From assembly GCF_001598375.1 (NCBI RefSeq), contig NZ_BCYV01000015.1, positions 62,001 through 126,000 of the forward strand: DNA of 64,000 bases. The letters run 5' to 3'. How positions within the stretch are numbered: the first letter of the stretch is position 1; each line of letters starts with the position of its first letter. This document shows, one piece after another, positions 45,756 through 55,489 of the stretch. The notes beneath the pieces were generated by a model, which was not told the origin of the DNA, ran no database searches, and saw only the letters and a list, made by a program, of their open reading frames with translations. A program made the translations under genes and the position numbers. The stretch is from Novosphingobium capsulatum NBRC 12533 (GTDB taxonomy: Bacteria; Pseudomonadota; Alphaproteobacteria; Sphingomonadales; Sphingomonadaceae).

Positions 45756-47382
45756 TTGGCGAACAGCGCACCTTCCGACGGCATCGACAATTCTTCCCGG
45801 CGATCGTCGCGCCGGCGCCGCTCCTCCTCATCCAATCCCTTGACCACCGCCAATGCCGACATCTCCGGCCAGCGCGGCCGCCGCCGCCGCTCGCGGCATC
45901 GCGGGGAAAGCAAGGCACCGGCGCTGATGCCGCCGCGCTATCGCCTGACGCATGTGGGCCTGCCGCAGACCGGCGTCCTGGTGATCATCGGTGCGCTTGT
46001 CGCTGCGCTGTTCCTGGGTGGGGGTGGCACCACCAACCCTGACTCCGAAACGGCGCTGCAGGTGATCGTGGCGCTCACGATCGCGCTGCAACTGCTCTGG
46101 CCCCGCCTACAGACCGGGCTGGGGCCCGTGCCCAGATCTGCCTGGGCCATTGCGGCGCTGGTCATCGTCATTCCGGTTGCGCAGCTGATCCCCCTGCCCC
46201 CGTCGCTGTGGCATGCCCTGCCCGGCCGCGACGTAGAAGTGGCAGCGCTCAGCCTGATCGGCGCGGCCGACCGCTGGATGCCGTGGAGCATGGCTCCCGG
46301 CCGCACGTTCATTTCGCTGCTGGCAACGGTTATCCCGCTAGTGCTCCTCTTGGTCGTCAGCCGTACCGATCTGGCTGGCAGGATGTGGATCTGCGCCACG
46401 ATCGTGCTGTTCGCGCTGCTGTCGATCCCGCTTGGCACCTTGCAGATTTCGCGGGCCGGCGGCCACAACTGGACGCTCTACGCCTATTCGCACACCGGCG
46501 TCATCGTCGGCTTCCAGGCCAACCACAATGCCGAGGCAGACGTGCTGGCGATTGCCCTGCTCGCTGCCGGCGTGCTGGCTTGCGGGTGGGTCGACAAGGT
46601 GCGCAACCGCACGGCGTTCTGGTGCGCCACGGGCCTTACCGCAGCCATCCTGGCTATTACCGCGCTGCTGACCGGTTCGCGTACCGGCATCGTGCTCTTG
46701 CCGGTGGCCGTGATTGGTTGCCTGGCCATGCTGTGGCCAGTCATGCGCCAGCATATGTCGGCAGGCCGGCTCTGGCTGATGCTGCTCGGCGGCGCTGCGG
46801 TTGCCGCCTTGGCGCTGCTTAGCGGCCTTCGATCGATCGACCGCATTCTCGCTCGTTTTTCAAACCTCAAGGACGCGCGATCCGACATCTGGAAAGACAC
46901 GGTCGAGGCAATCGGCACGATCTGGCCAGCTGGCAGCGGTGTGGGCAGCTTCCCACCGATCTTCAACGCGCATGAGCGCCTGGAAGTGGTGACCAACACC
47001 TTTGCCGGCCGCGCACACAACGATTGGCTGGAATGGACGCTCCGAGGGCGGCCTGCCCGGCCTTGTCGTGCTGGCGGCGCTGCTGGGTCTGCTGATCTGG
47101 CTGCTGTGGCGGCGCATCGTTGCCGAACGCAGTGACCAGGCCACGCTGCTCTCGCGGGCGCAGGCAGTGTTCGCGTGCGGCGTGCTGGTGATCCTGGGCG
47201 CGCACGGCCTCGACGATTTCCCGTTCCGCTCGATGGCGCTGGCCTCGCTGGCCGCCGTGGCTGCTGCAATGCTGCTGGTGCCCTATCGCCAGGCAACGCA
47301 ACCCCTGGCCATGCCCCGCCCCGATACCGAGCCCGACGCCGATACGGCCGCGGCGACGGGGATTGTCGCCGAATTGGCGTGA
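45756..47382 (+). pseudogene. O-antigen ligase/polymerase-like membrane protein, interrupted by a +1 frameshift
   Basis: Two overlapping frames encode one protein. The first (45756-47135) runs through about ten membrane helices with the Wzy_C-type features AGGHNWTLYAYSHTGVIVGF, LLTGSRTGIVLLPVAVIG and AGSGVGSFPPIFNAHE, up to RAHNDWLEWTL. It then turns into Arg/Pro nonsense. The second (open to 47382) continues with EGGLPGLVVLAALLGLLIWL. Removing one C in CTCCGAG (47042/47043) restores RAHNDWLEWTLEGGLPG, the family consensus, and a protein of about 541 residues. Start TTG 45756 is uncertain. Either the gene is broken, or this is a sequencing error or phase-variable site. Confidence 0.85.
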
Positions 47383-47398
47383 GCCCGCAATCGGCGGG

Positions 47399-48190
47399 TC
47401 AGGTGCGCGGCGGTACGATCGGAGCCAGCCGCCGGCCCGCCAGGATGCCGGCAAGGAACAGAGCGTCGCCGGCATAGCGCGGCACCAGGCGGCGCGGCTC
47501 GCTGAGCATGCGATGCAGCCATTCCAGGCTCATGCGTTGCACCCAGCGCGGCGCGCGCGACTTGCGCTGCGACGAGAAATCGAGCGCGGCGCCCACGCAG
47601 AAGATGTGCGCCGGGGGTAGTTCGGCAAAATGGCGGGCCACCCACAGTTCCGATTTGGGCGCCCCCACGCCCATGAACAGATGCGTGGTACCCAGCGCGG
47701 CGATCTGCGCCACCAGGTTGGCACTATACGCCGCGTCACGCTCAAAGCCGTAGGGTGGGCTATCCTGGCCGATGGCATCGGCAGCAAATCCACGCGCCAC
47801 CAGTTGTGCCGCCAGGGCCTGCGCCGCTTCTGGCGCGCTGGCGACGAAGAACGGCCGATCGATCCCCGGGCGCAACTTGTCGAGCAGCGCGGGAAACAGA
47901 TCGGCACCGGTCACCACCGGCACGTCGTGCCGCGTCTGCAGACGCACCAGCATGCGGATGGGCCGGCCATCGACGGTCACAACCGCCGCCTTGCCATAGG
48001 CCTCCTGAAACAGGGCGTTGGTTTGCAGCAGGCGCAAGTGGTTGACGTTGCAGGTGCAATAGAGCTGCGGCGTAGCGGCCTGCTGCAGCGCGCGCTCGAC
48101 CAGCTGGTCCAGGGTGGCGCAATCGAATGCCAGCCCATAGCGGGAAAACAGGATGGCATCGCGCTGCCCAGCCATGCTCGATGTGGTCAT
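47399..48190 (-). CDS. WecG/TagA/CpsF family glycosyltransferase
   Basis: A 263-residue GT26 enzyme, like GumM of xanthan or WecG of ECA synthesis, that adds a sugar (ManNAc, ManNAcA or GlcA type) to the lipid-linked repeat unit at the inner membrane. CTCNVNHLRLLQTNALFQEA, AVVTVDGRPIRMLVRLQ, TGADLFPALLDKL, FMGVGAPKSELWVARH and FCVGAALDFSSQRKSRAPRW are the conserved blocks. ATG 48190 has GGGGGGAAG upstream. It follows ugd by 31 bases, so a glucuronic-acid donor is likely. Confidence 0.93.
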   Translation of the reverse strand: MTTSSMAGQRDAILFSRYGLAFDCATLDQLVERALQQAATPQLYCTCNVNHLRLLQTNALFQEAYGKAAVVTVDGRPIRMLVRLQTRHDVPVVTGADLFPALLDKLRPGIDRPFFVASAPEAAQALAAQLVARGFAADAIGQDSPPYGFERDAAYSANLVAQIAALGTTHLFMGVGAPKSELWVARHFAELPPAHIFCVGAALDFSSQRKSRAPRWVQRMSLEWLHRMLSEPRRLVPRYAGDALFLAGILAGRRLAPIVPPRT

Positions 48191-48221
48191 GCTTCCCCCC
48201 TGCAACAGGCCACGCTCCTGC

Positions 48222-49388
48222 TCAGTCCGAACCGAACAGGTCACGGGTGAAGACCTTGTCCTTCACGTCCTCGATCTGTGCGGTCATGCGGTTGGCGATG
48301 ATCACGTCGCATTCGGCCTTAAACGCAGCAAGATCACGCACCACGCGCGAACCAAAGAACTGGTCCTGCGGCAGGGCCGGTTCATAGATCACCACTTCAA
48401 TGCCCTTGGCCTTGATCCGCTTCATGATCCCCTGGATCGAGGATTGGCGGAAATTGTCGGACCCAGCCTTCATCACCAGGCGGAACACGCCCACCTTGCG
48501 CGGCCCGCGCGCGATGATCTGGTCGGCCAGGAAATCCTTTCGGGTGCGATTGGCGTCAACGATCGCGCGGATCAGGTTCTGCGGCACTTCGAAATAGTTG
48601 GCCAGCAGCTGCTTGGTATCCTTGGGCAGGCAATAGCCGCCATAACCAAAGCTGGGGTTGTTGTAATGCAGCCCGATGCGCGGATCGAGGCCGACGCCGC
48701 GAATGATCTGCCGCGTATCCATGTCGCCGGCGATGGCATAGCTGTCGAGTTCGTTGAAGAACGCCACGCGCATGGCGAGATAGGTGTTGGCGAACAGCTT
48801 GATCGCCTCGGCCTCGCGCGGGCCGGTGAACAGTACTTCAACGTCCTTTTTTACCGCGCCTTCGCGCAGCAGCTCGGCAAAGACCCGGGCGCGCTCGGAT
48901 TCCTCGCCCACGATGATACGCGAGGGGTGGAGATTGTCGTACAGCGCGCGGCCTTCGCGCAGGAATTCCGGGCTGAAGATAACCTGGTCGGTTCCCAACC
49001 GGGCGCGCACCTCGTTGACGAAGCCAACCGGGATGGTGGACTTGATCACGATCACCGCGGCCGGATTGGCATCGCGCACCATCTTGATCACTTCCTCTAC
49101 CGAGGAGGTATCGAACTTGTTGGTGTCAGCATCGTAATTGGTCGGTGTGGCGACAATGACATAGTCGACACCATCGAGCGCCTCGGCCGCATCGACCGTG
49201 GCCGTGAGGCGAAGCGGACGCGTCGCCAGGAAATCTTCCAGCTCGGCATCCACGATCGGCGCCTTGCGCTGATTGACCAGCGCCACCCGTTCCGCAGAAA
49301 TATCGACAGCAACCACGTCATGGTGCTGTGCCAGCAGGACAGCATTGGACAGCCCGACATAACCGAGCCCAAAAACGGCGATTTTCAT
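48222..49388 (-). CDS. ugd: UDP-glucose 6-dehydrogenase
   Basis: A 388-residue enzyme, the E. coli Ugd length, that oxidises UDP-glucose to UDP-glucuronate. NAD motif [15 protein letters not shown] at the start, [30 protein letters not shown], and the catalytic C253 in [15 protein letters not shown]. It probably forms one transcript with the WecG-like gene. With the epimerase at 62796 it would provide GlcA and GalA for the polymer. Confidence 0.96.
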   Translation of the reverse strand: MKIAVFGLGYVGLSNAVLLAQHHDVVAVDISAERVALVNQRKAPIVDAELEDFLATRPLRLTATVDAAEALDGVDYVIVATPTNYDADTNKFDTSSVEEVIKMVRDANPAAVIVIKSTIPVGFVNEVRARLGTDQVIFSPEFLREGRALYDNLHPSRIIVGEESERARVFAELLREGAVKKDVEVLFTGPREAEAIKLFANTYLAMRVAFFNELDSYAIAGDMDTRQIIRGVGLDPRIGLHYNNPSFGYGGYCLPKDTKQLLANYFEVPQNLIRAIVDANRTRKDFLADQIIARGPRKVGVFRLVMKAGSDNFRQSSIQGIMKRIKAKGIEVVIYEPALPQDQFFGSRVVRDLAAFKAECDVIIANRMTAQIEDVKDKVFTRDLFGSD

Positions 49389-49558
49389 CCAGCAATACTC
49401 ACATCAGGCCTTGAAAATGCCGCAGATGCGACCGCAGCATGGCATTAACCATACCAAGCATGGCCGACCGCTTCTTGGCAGCATTCAGGCCATGCTCGGG
49501 TCCGATAGCGTTGGCTGCGAGTATTCGGCTTTGCGCGGCCACAGTCAATCCATTTATG

Positions 49559-49572
49559 CTGCAACTGCACAA
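49559..49572 (-). promoter_or_regulatory. TTGC-family variant TTGT-GCAGTT-GCAG
   Basis: A looser member of the palindrome family on the minus strand, followed by CATAAATGG, in the 203-base gap between phosphomannomutase and ugd and about 170 bases before the ugd start. Confidence 0.25.
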
Positions 49573-49591
49573 AGCCGGCCCGCAGGCCCTG

Positions 49592-51082
49592 TCACTGCTG
49601 GCTAGCGAGCTTCTGCACCAGTTGCATCGCTGCGCTGCTCAGGCTGACGGCCCGCTCGGCGCTGGCGCTTTCGGTGTAGACCCGCAGTTCCGGCGCATTG
49701 CCGCTCGGACGCAGGTGGATCACGTCGCCCTCGGCAAAGGTGGTGCGCAGGCCGTCGGTCTTGTCGAACGCGCTCGCCTTCCCGGCGAGGCCGCCAAAGG
49801 TTTCCGACAGGCGCACGAGCACGTCGGCATCGCTGCCTTCTTCCAGCCCGGAAATCAGCGCCTGGCTCTGGCTGGTGGGAATGTTCTGCAAACGCTCGCT
49901 GAAGGTAAAGCGGGCGGGCAGCGTGGCTTGCAGGGCCGTAAGCGCAAGGCCCTTGGCTCGCGCATCGACCAGCACCGCCACCATCGGCAAGACAGCGTCG
50001 CGCGTAGGCAGGGCGCCCAGCGTGCGGCCATGGGCCAAGATCGGGCTACCCAGGATGAAGCCGCCATTGGCTTCATAGCCACAGGCAACCGCCCCTTGCG
50101 CCAGGAGATCGTTCATCGCCGCGATGACGAACGGCGAGCCGATCCGCGTGCGCGCGATCGCCGCAAACTGGCCCGAGAGTTCCAGCGCGGAGTTAGAGCT
50201 GACCGGCGTGGCGACCCCGGTAACGCCGAGCGCCTGCGCACAGAGGATGCCCAGCACGTCACCGCGCATCCACTGGCCGGTTTCATCAGCCAGCAGCGGG
50301 CGATCGGAATCGCCATCGGTCGAAAGAACCGCATCGAGGCCGCGTTCGGCCGCCCATTGCCGGCCAAGCTCCTGGTCCTCCGGCCGTACGGCCTCGGTAT
50401 CGACGGGGATGAAGCGTTCCGACCGGCCGAGAGGCACGGCGTCCCCGCCCAGCCCCGACACGATCGCCACCAGCAGATCGCGGCCAACCGCAGAATGCTG
50501 ATAGATCCCGAGCTTCAGACCCTTGAGCGCCTCGGGCCCGAAGAAATCGACATAGCGGGCAACGTAGGGCGCCGCCGCGTCGATCGCCCCTTGCCCTTCT
50601 GGCGCCTGCCGCAGCATGTCATCCGCGTCGAAGATATCGGGCACGACCACGTCCTGGCTGCGGATGGCTGCCTCGTCGGGCTTGAGCACCTCGCCATCGG
50701 CGCGGTTGAACTTGATGCCGTTGCGGTCGTCAGGGATGTGGCTGCCGGTCACCATCAGCGAAGGAATGCCCTGGGCAAAGCCATGCAGCGCCACGGCCGG
50801 AGACGGCACGAAGCCGCAGTCCTGTACCTCGCCGCCCATATGCACGATCGCCGCGGCGCAGGCGGCCATGATGCGGGGGGAAGAGGGCCGCAGATCGCCG
50901 GCAATCGCCACGGCGCCGCCAGGGGCGAACTGGCCGACCTCTGCCATATGCTGAAGAAAAGCGCAGGTGTAGGTGAAGCAGACCTTGTCGGTCATGGCCG
51001 TAACCAGGCCGCGCGCCCCGCTGGTACCGAACGCAACGCCCGAACTGGCCATCAGGGCGGAAACCGAAAGTGTCTGCGTCAT
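49592..51082 (-). CDS. Phosphomannomutase/phosphoglucomutase
   Basis: A 496-residue alpha-D-phosphohexomutase. The phosphoserine is S114 in MVTGSHIPDDRNGIKF, the metal loop STDGDSDRP (D256-D260), sugar-binding CGYEANGGFILGS, and the phosphate-binding LRPSGNAPELRVY. It interconverts 6- and 1-phosphates of mannose or glucose, feeding GDP-mannose or UDP-glucose synthesis. Start AFGTSGARGLV is at residue 17, slightly longer than usual. It lies upstream of ugd, separated by 203 bases. Confidence 0.93.
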   Translation of the reverse strand: MTQTLSVSALMASSGVAFGTSGARGLVTAMTDKVCFTYTCAFLQHMAEVGQFAPGGAVAIAGDLRPSSPRIMAACAAAIVHMGGEVQDCGFVPSPAVALHGFAQGIPSLMVTGSHIPDDRNGIKFNRADGEVLKPDEAAIRSQDVVVPDIFDADDMLRQAPEGQGAIDAAAPYVARYVDFFGPEALKGLKLGIYQHSAVGRDLLVAIVSGLGGDAVPLGRSERFIPVDTEAVRPEDQELGRQWAAERGLDAVLSTDGDSDRPLLADETGQWMRGDVLGILCAQALGVTGVATPVSSNSALELSGQFAAIARTRIGSPFVIAAMNDLLAQGAVACGYEANGGFILGSPILAHGRTLGALPTRDAVLPMVAVLVDARAKGLALTALQATLPARFTFSERLQNIPTSQSQALISGLEEGSDADVLVRLSETFGGLAGKASAFDKTDGLRTTFAEGDVIHLRPSGNAPELRVYTESASAERAVSLSSAAMQLVQKLASQQ

Positions 51083-51437
51083 AGGTCCTTGTCACTCCAC
51101 TGGCATTGCGTCGCGGCCACGGTGCTGGCCCATGGCGACGGGCATCGGCATATCAATATGACGTTACAACGATGCAACGCGGGAAAGGTCCACTCGCCGG
51201 CTGCGCGATCCTGGCGCAAGCCACCGCCCCTGCCCGCGCCTGTTGCCTGACTGCTATTTCGCATCTGCAAATTTGGCAAGCGGCCTGTGCAGTCCAGCAG
51301 ATCACGCCCAGCGGCTTTGCTCCGGGCGCGCTAATCGACGCGATATCGCCGTGCAAAGTTGTAAAAAGCCGGGGGAGCCAGATGCTGCATCCCTGTTTTG
51401 CTGCCGATTCGGAACAGGCCTGGAGCCCCACTCAATT

Positions 51438-51448
51438 TTGCGTTGCAG
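51438..51448 (+). promoter_or_regulatory. TTGC-GTT-GCAG site
   Basis: One-base variant of TTGC-N3-GCAA followed by CATAGCC, 181 bases before the glycosyltransferase start; half of an inverted pair with 51503-51516. Confidence 0.35.
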
Positions 51449-51502
51449 CATAGCCTGCTCGTTGTTGCAGGCAAAAAAGCAAACCGCATCCAGCCGGATA
51501 CG

Positions 51503-51516
51503 TTGCAACGCAGCAA
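51503..51516 (+). promoter_or_regulatory. Palindrome TTGC-AACGCA-GCAA
   Basis: Exact TTGC-N6-GCAA followed by AATTCAG, 113 bases before the glycosyltransferase start. Confidence 0.4.
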
Positions 51517-51628
51517 AATTCAGGGCAATGAACGCGCAAGGGATGGTGACGGCCCGCCGGGAAAACCGCGCGAAAGGCTCGTGGCATCCGCCGGCTGGGA
51601 CGCTGGGGCTGGAAAGGTGGGATCGACC

Positions 51629-52738
51629 GTGAAACCAAGCATGATTCTCGTTTGGCATGAAGCCGGCAACAAGCTGTATCACGACCGCTTTCGCGAACTG
51701 GGCAAGCTGTTCGATCTGACCGTGCTCGGTCCCGAGATTTTTGCGGGCAAGACCTATGCCCCGGTCACCGAAGAGAATTTCAAGCTGCTGCTGTTCCCCA
51801 GCCTGGCCCATGGCCATTGGCTGACCTATGTCAGCGCAGGGATGCTGTCTTACATCCGCGCGCATCCGCCGCAGGTGCTCTATATTCACGAAGAGCCGCA
51901 TTCGCTGACCGCATTCCTGGCAGCCTGCCTCAAGCGGCAAAGCACGTTCGTGCTGGAAAGCAGCGCGATCAACATGAAGGGCAATTTCAGCGGGGCCAAC
52001 CTGATGGAACGCGTGGTCTACGCGCGGGCTGACATTATATTTCCCAAGAATACCGAAGTCGCCGGCGTGCTGCGTGCGCGCGGCGCGCGGCCAGAACGGA
52101 TCGTGGCGCCGCTCGGCAATGGCGTGTCGCTGCAATCGTTCAGCCCCACGCCCAAGGAAGAGGCACGCGCGCGCCTAGCCGCGCTGTTTCCCGATGCGGC
52201 GCAGGCTTTTACCGGCAAGCTGCTGGCTGGCTATGCCGGGCGGATCTGGCGGCCCAAAGGGCTGGAATACTTTGCCCGGGCGGCCGCCAGTGCCGATGCC
52301 AGCCTTCTGCTGTGCGGGCCGGTAAGCGATCCTGACGTGGCCGACGCCGTGCGCGCCAGTGGCGGCGTGCTGCTGCCGGCACTCAACAAGGAACAGTTGC
52401 CAATCTTCTATTCGGCACTGGACCTGTTCGTGCTGCCCAGCGTGCCCACCCCCAACTGGCGCGAACAGTTCGGCCGTGTCTGCGCCGAAGCCGTGTTCTG
52501 TGGCACTCCGGCGCTCGGCTCCAATGTCGGCGGCATTCCCGGCGTGGTGGGCGCCGAGGCGATCTTCGAACCTGGCGACGAGGCGGGCCTTGCCGCGCGG
52601 ATTGCCACCCTCAAGGACGCCAGCACCCGCCAGGCCCTGCTCGACGCACAGTTGCGGCATATCGAGGACAATTTCTCGTGGACCTCGATCGCGCGGCGCA
52701 TCGCAACGGAAACACAGCGCGTGGCCAACGGCGGATAA
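51629..52738 (+). CDS. Glycosyltransferase family 4
   Basis: A 369-residue GT-B glycosyltransferase. N-terminal acceptor domain (ILVWHEAGNKLYHDRFRELG, YIHEEPHSLTAFLAACLKRQ) and C-terminal donor domain with LLAGYAGRIWRPKGLEYFAR, LDLFVLPSVPTPNWREQFGR and CAEAVFCGTPALGSNVGGIP, the E-x7-E-type nucleotide-sugar site. GTG 51629 is preferred because GGTGGGATC lies 8 bases upstream; ATG 51641 has no such site. It adds one sugar of the repeat unit on the cytoplasmic face. Sugar unknown. Confidence 0.9.
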   Translation: MKPSMILVWHEAGNKLYHDRFRELGKLFDLTVLGPEIFAGKTYAPVTEENFKLLLFPSLAHGHWLTYVSAGMLSYIRAHPPQVLYIHEEPHSLTAFLAACLKRQSTFVLESSAINMKGNFSGANLMERVVYARADIIFPKNTEVAGVLRARGARPERIVAPLGNGVSLQSFSPTPKEEARARLAALFPDAAQAFTGKLLAGYAGRIWRPKGLEYFARAAASADASLLLCGPVSDPDVADAVRASGGVLLPALNKEQLPIFYSALDLFVLPSVPTPNWREQFGRVCAEAVFCGTPALGSNVGGIPGVVGAEAIFEPGDEAGLAARIATLKDASTRQALLDAQLRHIEDNFSWTSIARRIATETQRVANGG

Positions 52739-52762
52739 GACCGCCCGCCGGCGGTCAGCGCC

Positions 52763-53833
52763 TCAGGCGCTGATCGCGGCGGCCTTACCTCTATTCTCCA
52801 GCCGCTTGCCCAAGGCGCGGGCGAGATGGTGCGATGGTGCCTCCACCGCCTTGTAGAAGGCCCAGCCCACCACAAGAATGCCAAGGTTCACCAAGACCCA
52901 GAAGGCGATCGGGTTGGTGGCCAGCAGCGGCGCCACCAGCGCCACGACAAACTTGTGCGTGAGGTACAGCGAGTAACCTGCCAGGCCGAAGCGCTCCAGC
53001 CAGGCGACCGGGCGCGCGCCAGTGCCACGCGCCATTTCCGCCGCCAGCCAGAACATGCAGAACACGCCGAACACCCAGATCGTCCAGGTGTAGCCGATCG
53101 AGATACGACCGGCGTGGGCCGACAAAACCGTCGTCAGATAGCAGAACGCCACGGCGCCGACGCGATAGGCCCAGACCGGAACGGCGGCCGATGCCTTGGT
53201 AATGCCGTCGATATGCTCAGCCAGATAGCACCCCATCAGCCACAGCGGCGCGCAGAACAGCCAGGTCAGCGGCCAACCGAACGACCAAAGGTAGATGTTG
53301 CCGGGATGCGTGGCGATCATGGCCAGCGAAATGACCTGCGACACGAGCAAGACCCGCCCGATGCCGAAGCGGATGATCAGCGGAAAGACCAGCGGATAGA
53401 GCGCGTAATAGATGATTTCGGCATAGACCGACCAGGTCACGTGCGAGAGCGATTCCTGATAGTCTGGCCCCAACAGCCACGCTGCCACCAGCACCACGAC
53501 CAGCGGCAGGCAGATCCGTACGCCGCGCCGGGTGAGGAACGGCAGCGGATCGATCTGCTGGCGCCGCAGGCTGGCGCCATGGATCAGGAAGCCGGAAATC
53601 AGAAAGAATACCGCCACCGCCGCCGTGCCGTTGAACGTCGTCTTGCACAGCATGTAGAGCAGCTTGTGAAACAGCGTATCGGGCTGGACGAGGCTATCGA
53701 TCGGGAAGCGTGCCCCGTGCGAAAACGCCACCCACATGGCGGTCACGAACCGCAATGTATCCAAGCCAGAGAAAATCGCCTTCTTACGATTCACCTCGAC
53801 AATTTCAGGTGGATTTTGAAAGCTATTCCCCAT
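52763..53833 (-). CDS. Acyltransferase family membrane protein (acyltransferase 3)
   Basis: A 356-residue protein with about ten hydrophobic helices. LDTLRFVTAMWVAFSHGARF at the start has the conserved R and H of the AT3/OafA family. AVAVFFLISGFLIHGASLRR and TWSVYAEIIYYALYPLVFPL are further conserved blocks. It probably O-acylates the polysaccharide. It is the second such enzyme here (the other is at 43260), and the two are only distantly alike. ATG 53833 or the in-frame start at 53848. Convergent with the GT4 gene. Confidence 0.92.
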   Translation of the reverse strand: MGNSFQNPPEIVEVNRKKAIFSGLDTLRFVTAMWVAFSHGARFPIDSLVQPDTLFHKLLYMLCKTTFNGTAAVAVFFLISGFLIHGASLRRQQIDPLPFLTRRGVRICLPLVVVLVAAWLLGPDYQESLSHVTWSVYAEIIYYALYPLVFPLIIRFGIGRVLLVSQVISLAMIATHPGNIYLWSFGWPLTWLFCAPLWLMGCYLAEHIDGITKASAAVPVWAYRVGAVAFCYLTTVLSAHAGRISIGYTWTIWVFGVFCMFWLAAEMARGTGARPVAWLERFGLAGYSLYLTHKFVVALVAPLLATNPIAFWVLVNLGILVVGWAFYKAVEAPSHHLARALGKRLENRGKAAAISA

Positions 53834-53894
53834 GGATATCAACACCACCCCGAAAATGTGAGTACGTTTCCGTGCGACGCAGATCGCGCCATCT

Positions 53895-55238
53895 TTACGT
53901 GTAAGCCCTTCTGGCTGAAGGATACTTTGGCGTTTTTCGCGTAATCATCGCGAGCGCATAGCGCGACACGTCTTCGGGCCAGCTAGCGATACCCACCAGA
54001 AAACCCAACAGGCTGGCCGTCTTGATCGAGAAAACCGCGCCGCCGAACAGCAACATGGCGGTGATGTAGAAACTCATGATGGCAGAGAGGGTGGCATTGC
54101 CGCCGGGGCGCCGGGTCCATACCCCCGAATAGTGAAATACTCCCACGAATATGCCCATGAACCCCATGGCCCGCATCATGTAAAGAATACCACTATCGCC
54201 AATCCGGTCGCTAACGACGTTACCAATCAACAAATTCCATACGGATGTTTGAGAGATAACATCGAACGTCAAGCCGATCCGGTACACAAACTCAGAGCTG
54301 TCGTTTCCGCGAGAGAACGCATAATACAGGCCAGCAACGGTAAGGACGATCACCGGTGCGACAAAGGCTGCAAGCGGGATCAAGCGGATGCGCAGCAGGA
54401 AAATAACCGCCGACAAGGCGATCAGCGCAGAGGCCGCGCGGGAGTCGGACATCAGCGCGAGCAGCAGGCAAACCGCAATGCAGCCCAGGCGCACGATCAT
54501 GCGGCCGTTGTAAACGGCACCATAATAGGTCGCCATGATGAAACCGAAGTACCCAAGCGATAGCGGCTCTAGAAACGGACCGCCAACGCGGTGGCTGGAT
54601 ATCGCGAAGAACGAACCGCTGCTGCGATAGGCACCGGCGTAAAGGCCGTCCTGCATTTTCGCACTAAGGCCGGCATTGGCCACCCAGCTGCGCGTCGCGA
54701 TGAGAAAGCGCGAGGGGTTGGCAAGGGTGGTGAAGGCAGTTGGCGCCACCGCCTCCAGAGCCACGACCAGGCAAACCGCGATCAGCAGGCAGTGCATCCA
54801 CAAGGGCTTCACAAACCGGGCCGAGCGTCCCAACGCAATATAAAGCGGGATGAAAACGCAATCGTAGATAGCCTTGGCATCGAAGCCGTTGATCGCGGTT
54901 CCCATCAGCAAAAGCAGCAACAGCATCCCGAGCGAACATTGCTCCTGGATGGTGAGGCGAATGGGCCATAACAGGATCAATCCGCCCGAAATTGCGGTGA
55001 CTGCAATCTGCGCTACCGTCACGGACGTGTTGTTCATGCCGATGCCGTGGGCATTGGCAATGGCCAGCACGAAATTCAGGAACATCGACCCGGCTACCGC
55101 GAGGAAGCACAGCCAGGCGTGGGTTTCGGCCTGGGCCATGGTCTTGAGGTCGGGAGCGGGGCCCCGGCGCGGGGCGATGGGCCGTGGCAGAGCGCTGGCA
55201 GCCGGCATCGCCGCAAGGGCTTGGGAGGAGTTTTTCAT
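53895..55238 (-). CDS. Polysaccharide polymerase/O-antigen ligase-like membrane protein
   Basis: A 447-residue protein with ten or more hydrophobic helices (for example LCFLAVAGSMFLNFVLAIAN, LGMLLLLLLMGTAIN, PLAAFVAPVIVLTVAGLYYA) and a large periplasmic loop with VGGPFLEPLSLGYFGFIMAT. The topology and position fit a Wzy-type polymerase. It lacks the clear Wzy_C motif of the frameshifted gene at 45756. ATG 55238 (KNSSQAL) is chosen although the ribosome site is weak. It is downstream of a TTGC-family site and divergent from the second GT4 gene. Confidence 0.8.
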   Translation of the reverse strand: MKNSSQALAAMPAASALPRPIAPRRGPAPDLKTMAQAETHAWLCFLAVAGSMFLNFVLAIANAHGIGMNNTSVTVAQIAVTAISGGLILLWPIRLTIQEQCSLGMLLLLLLMGTAINGFDAKAIYDCVFIPLYIALGRSARFVKPLWMHCLLIAVCLVVALEAVAPTAFTTLANPSRFLIATRSWVANAGLSAKMQDGLYAGAYRSSGSFFAISSHRVGGPFLEPLSLGYFGFIMATYYGAVYNGRMIVRLGCIAVCLLLALMSDSRAASALIALSAVIFLLRIRLIPLAAFVAPVIVLTVAGLYYAFSRGNDSSEFVYRIGLTFDVISQTSVWNLLIGNVVSDRIGDSGILYMMRAMGFMGIFVGVFHYSGVWTRRPGGNATLSAIMSFYITAMLLFGGAVFSIKTASLLGFLVGIASWPEDVSRYALAMITRKTPKYPSARRAYT

Positions 55239-55276
55239 TGCAGGCCTGGCCTTTGCTCTCCGGCCGCGCCGGGGTC

Positions 55277-55290
55277 TTGCTGTTGTGCAG
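55277..55290. promoter_or_regulatory. TTGC-TGTTGT-GCAG site
   Basis: One-base variant of TTGC-N6-GCAA in the 251-base divergent gap between the polymerase-like and GT4 genes. Read on the other strand it is CTGC-ACAACA-GCAA, so it could serve either gene. Confidence 0.35.
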
Positions 55291-55407
55291 CATAGACGAG
55301 AGTAACGGCCCGGTGCAAGCGCGCCCACACCCCGCCCCGCCGCGCAACCAGCGCATCTTGCGGCAGCCTGTCAGCACGCTGGAAGCAGACCGGCAGGAAA
55401 TGTTGCA

Positions 55408-55418
55408 TTGCAGCGCAA
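55408..55418 (+). promoter_or_regulatory. Palindrome TTGC-AGC-GCAA
   Basis: Perfect TTGC-N3-GCAA, 72 bases before the GTG start of the GT4 gene. The 12-base core ATTGCAGCGCAA is identical to the site at 41649. Confidence 0.4.
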
Positions 55419-55489
55419 TAGGCTCCAATAGTTGCACGGAACGGGTCCACCTGCGCAAGGCGGGACCAGACATTGCGGGGAAACTGACG

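Larger units (their letters stand above)
51083..51628. other. Intergenic region between phosphomannomutase and a glycosyltransferase gene
   Basis: 546 bases upstream of both divergent genes. No gene is seen. Two TTGC-family sites (51438 and 51503) form an inverted pair: AATTTTGC-GTTGCA at 51435 faces GTTGCAACGCAGCAAAATT at 51502. Promoters of both flanking genes probably lie here. Confidence 0.5.

Noticed and set aside
53895..55238. Reading the 53895 membrane protein as the intact copy of the frameshifted gene at 45756
   Set aside because: The two share topology but no clear sequence motif, so they are not recent duplicates.
55390..55420. Possible sigma-54 promoter (GGCAGG...TTGCA) before the second GT4 gene
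   Set aside because: The distance between the GG and GC elements is one base too long, and other TTGC sites of the locus lack the GG element.
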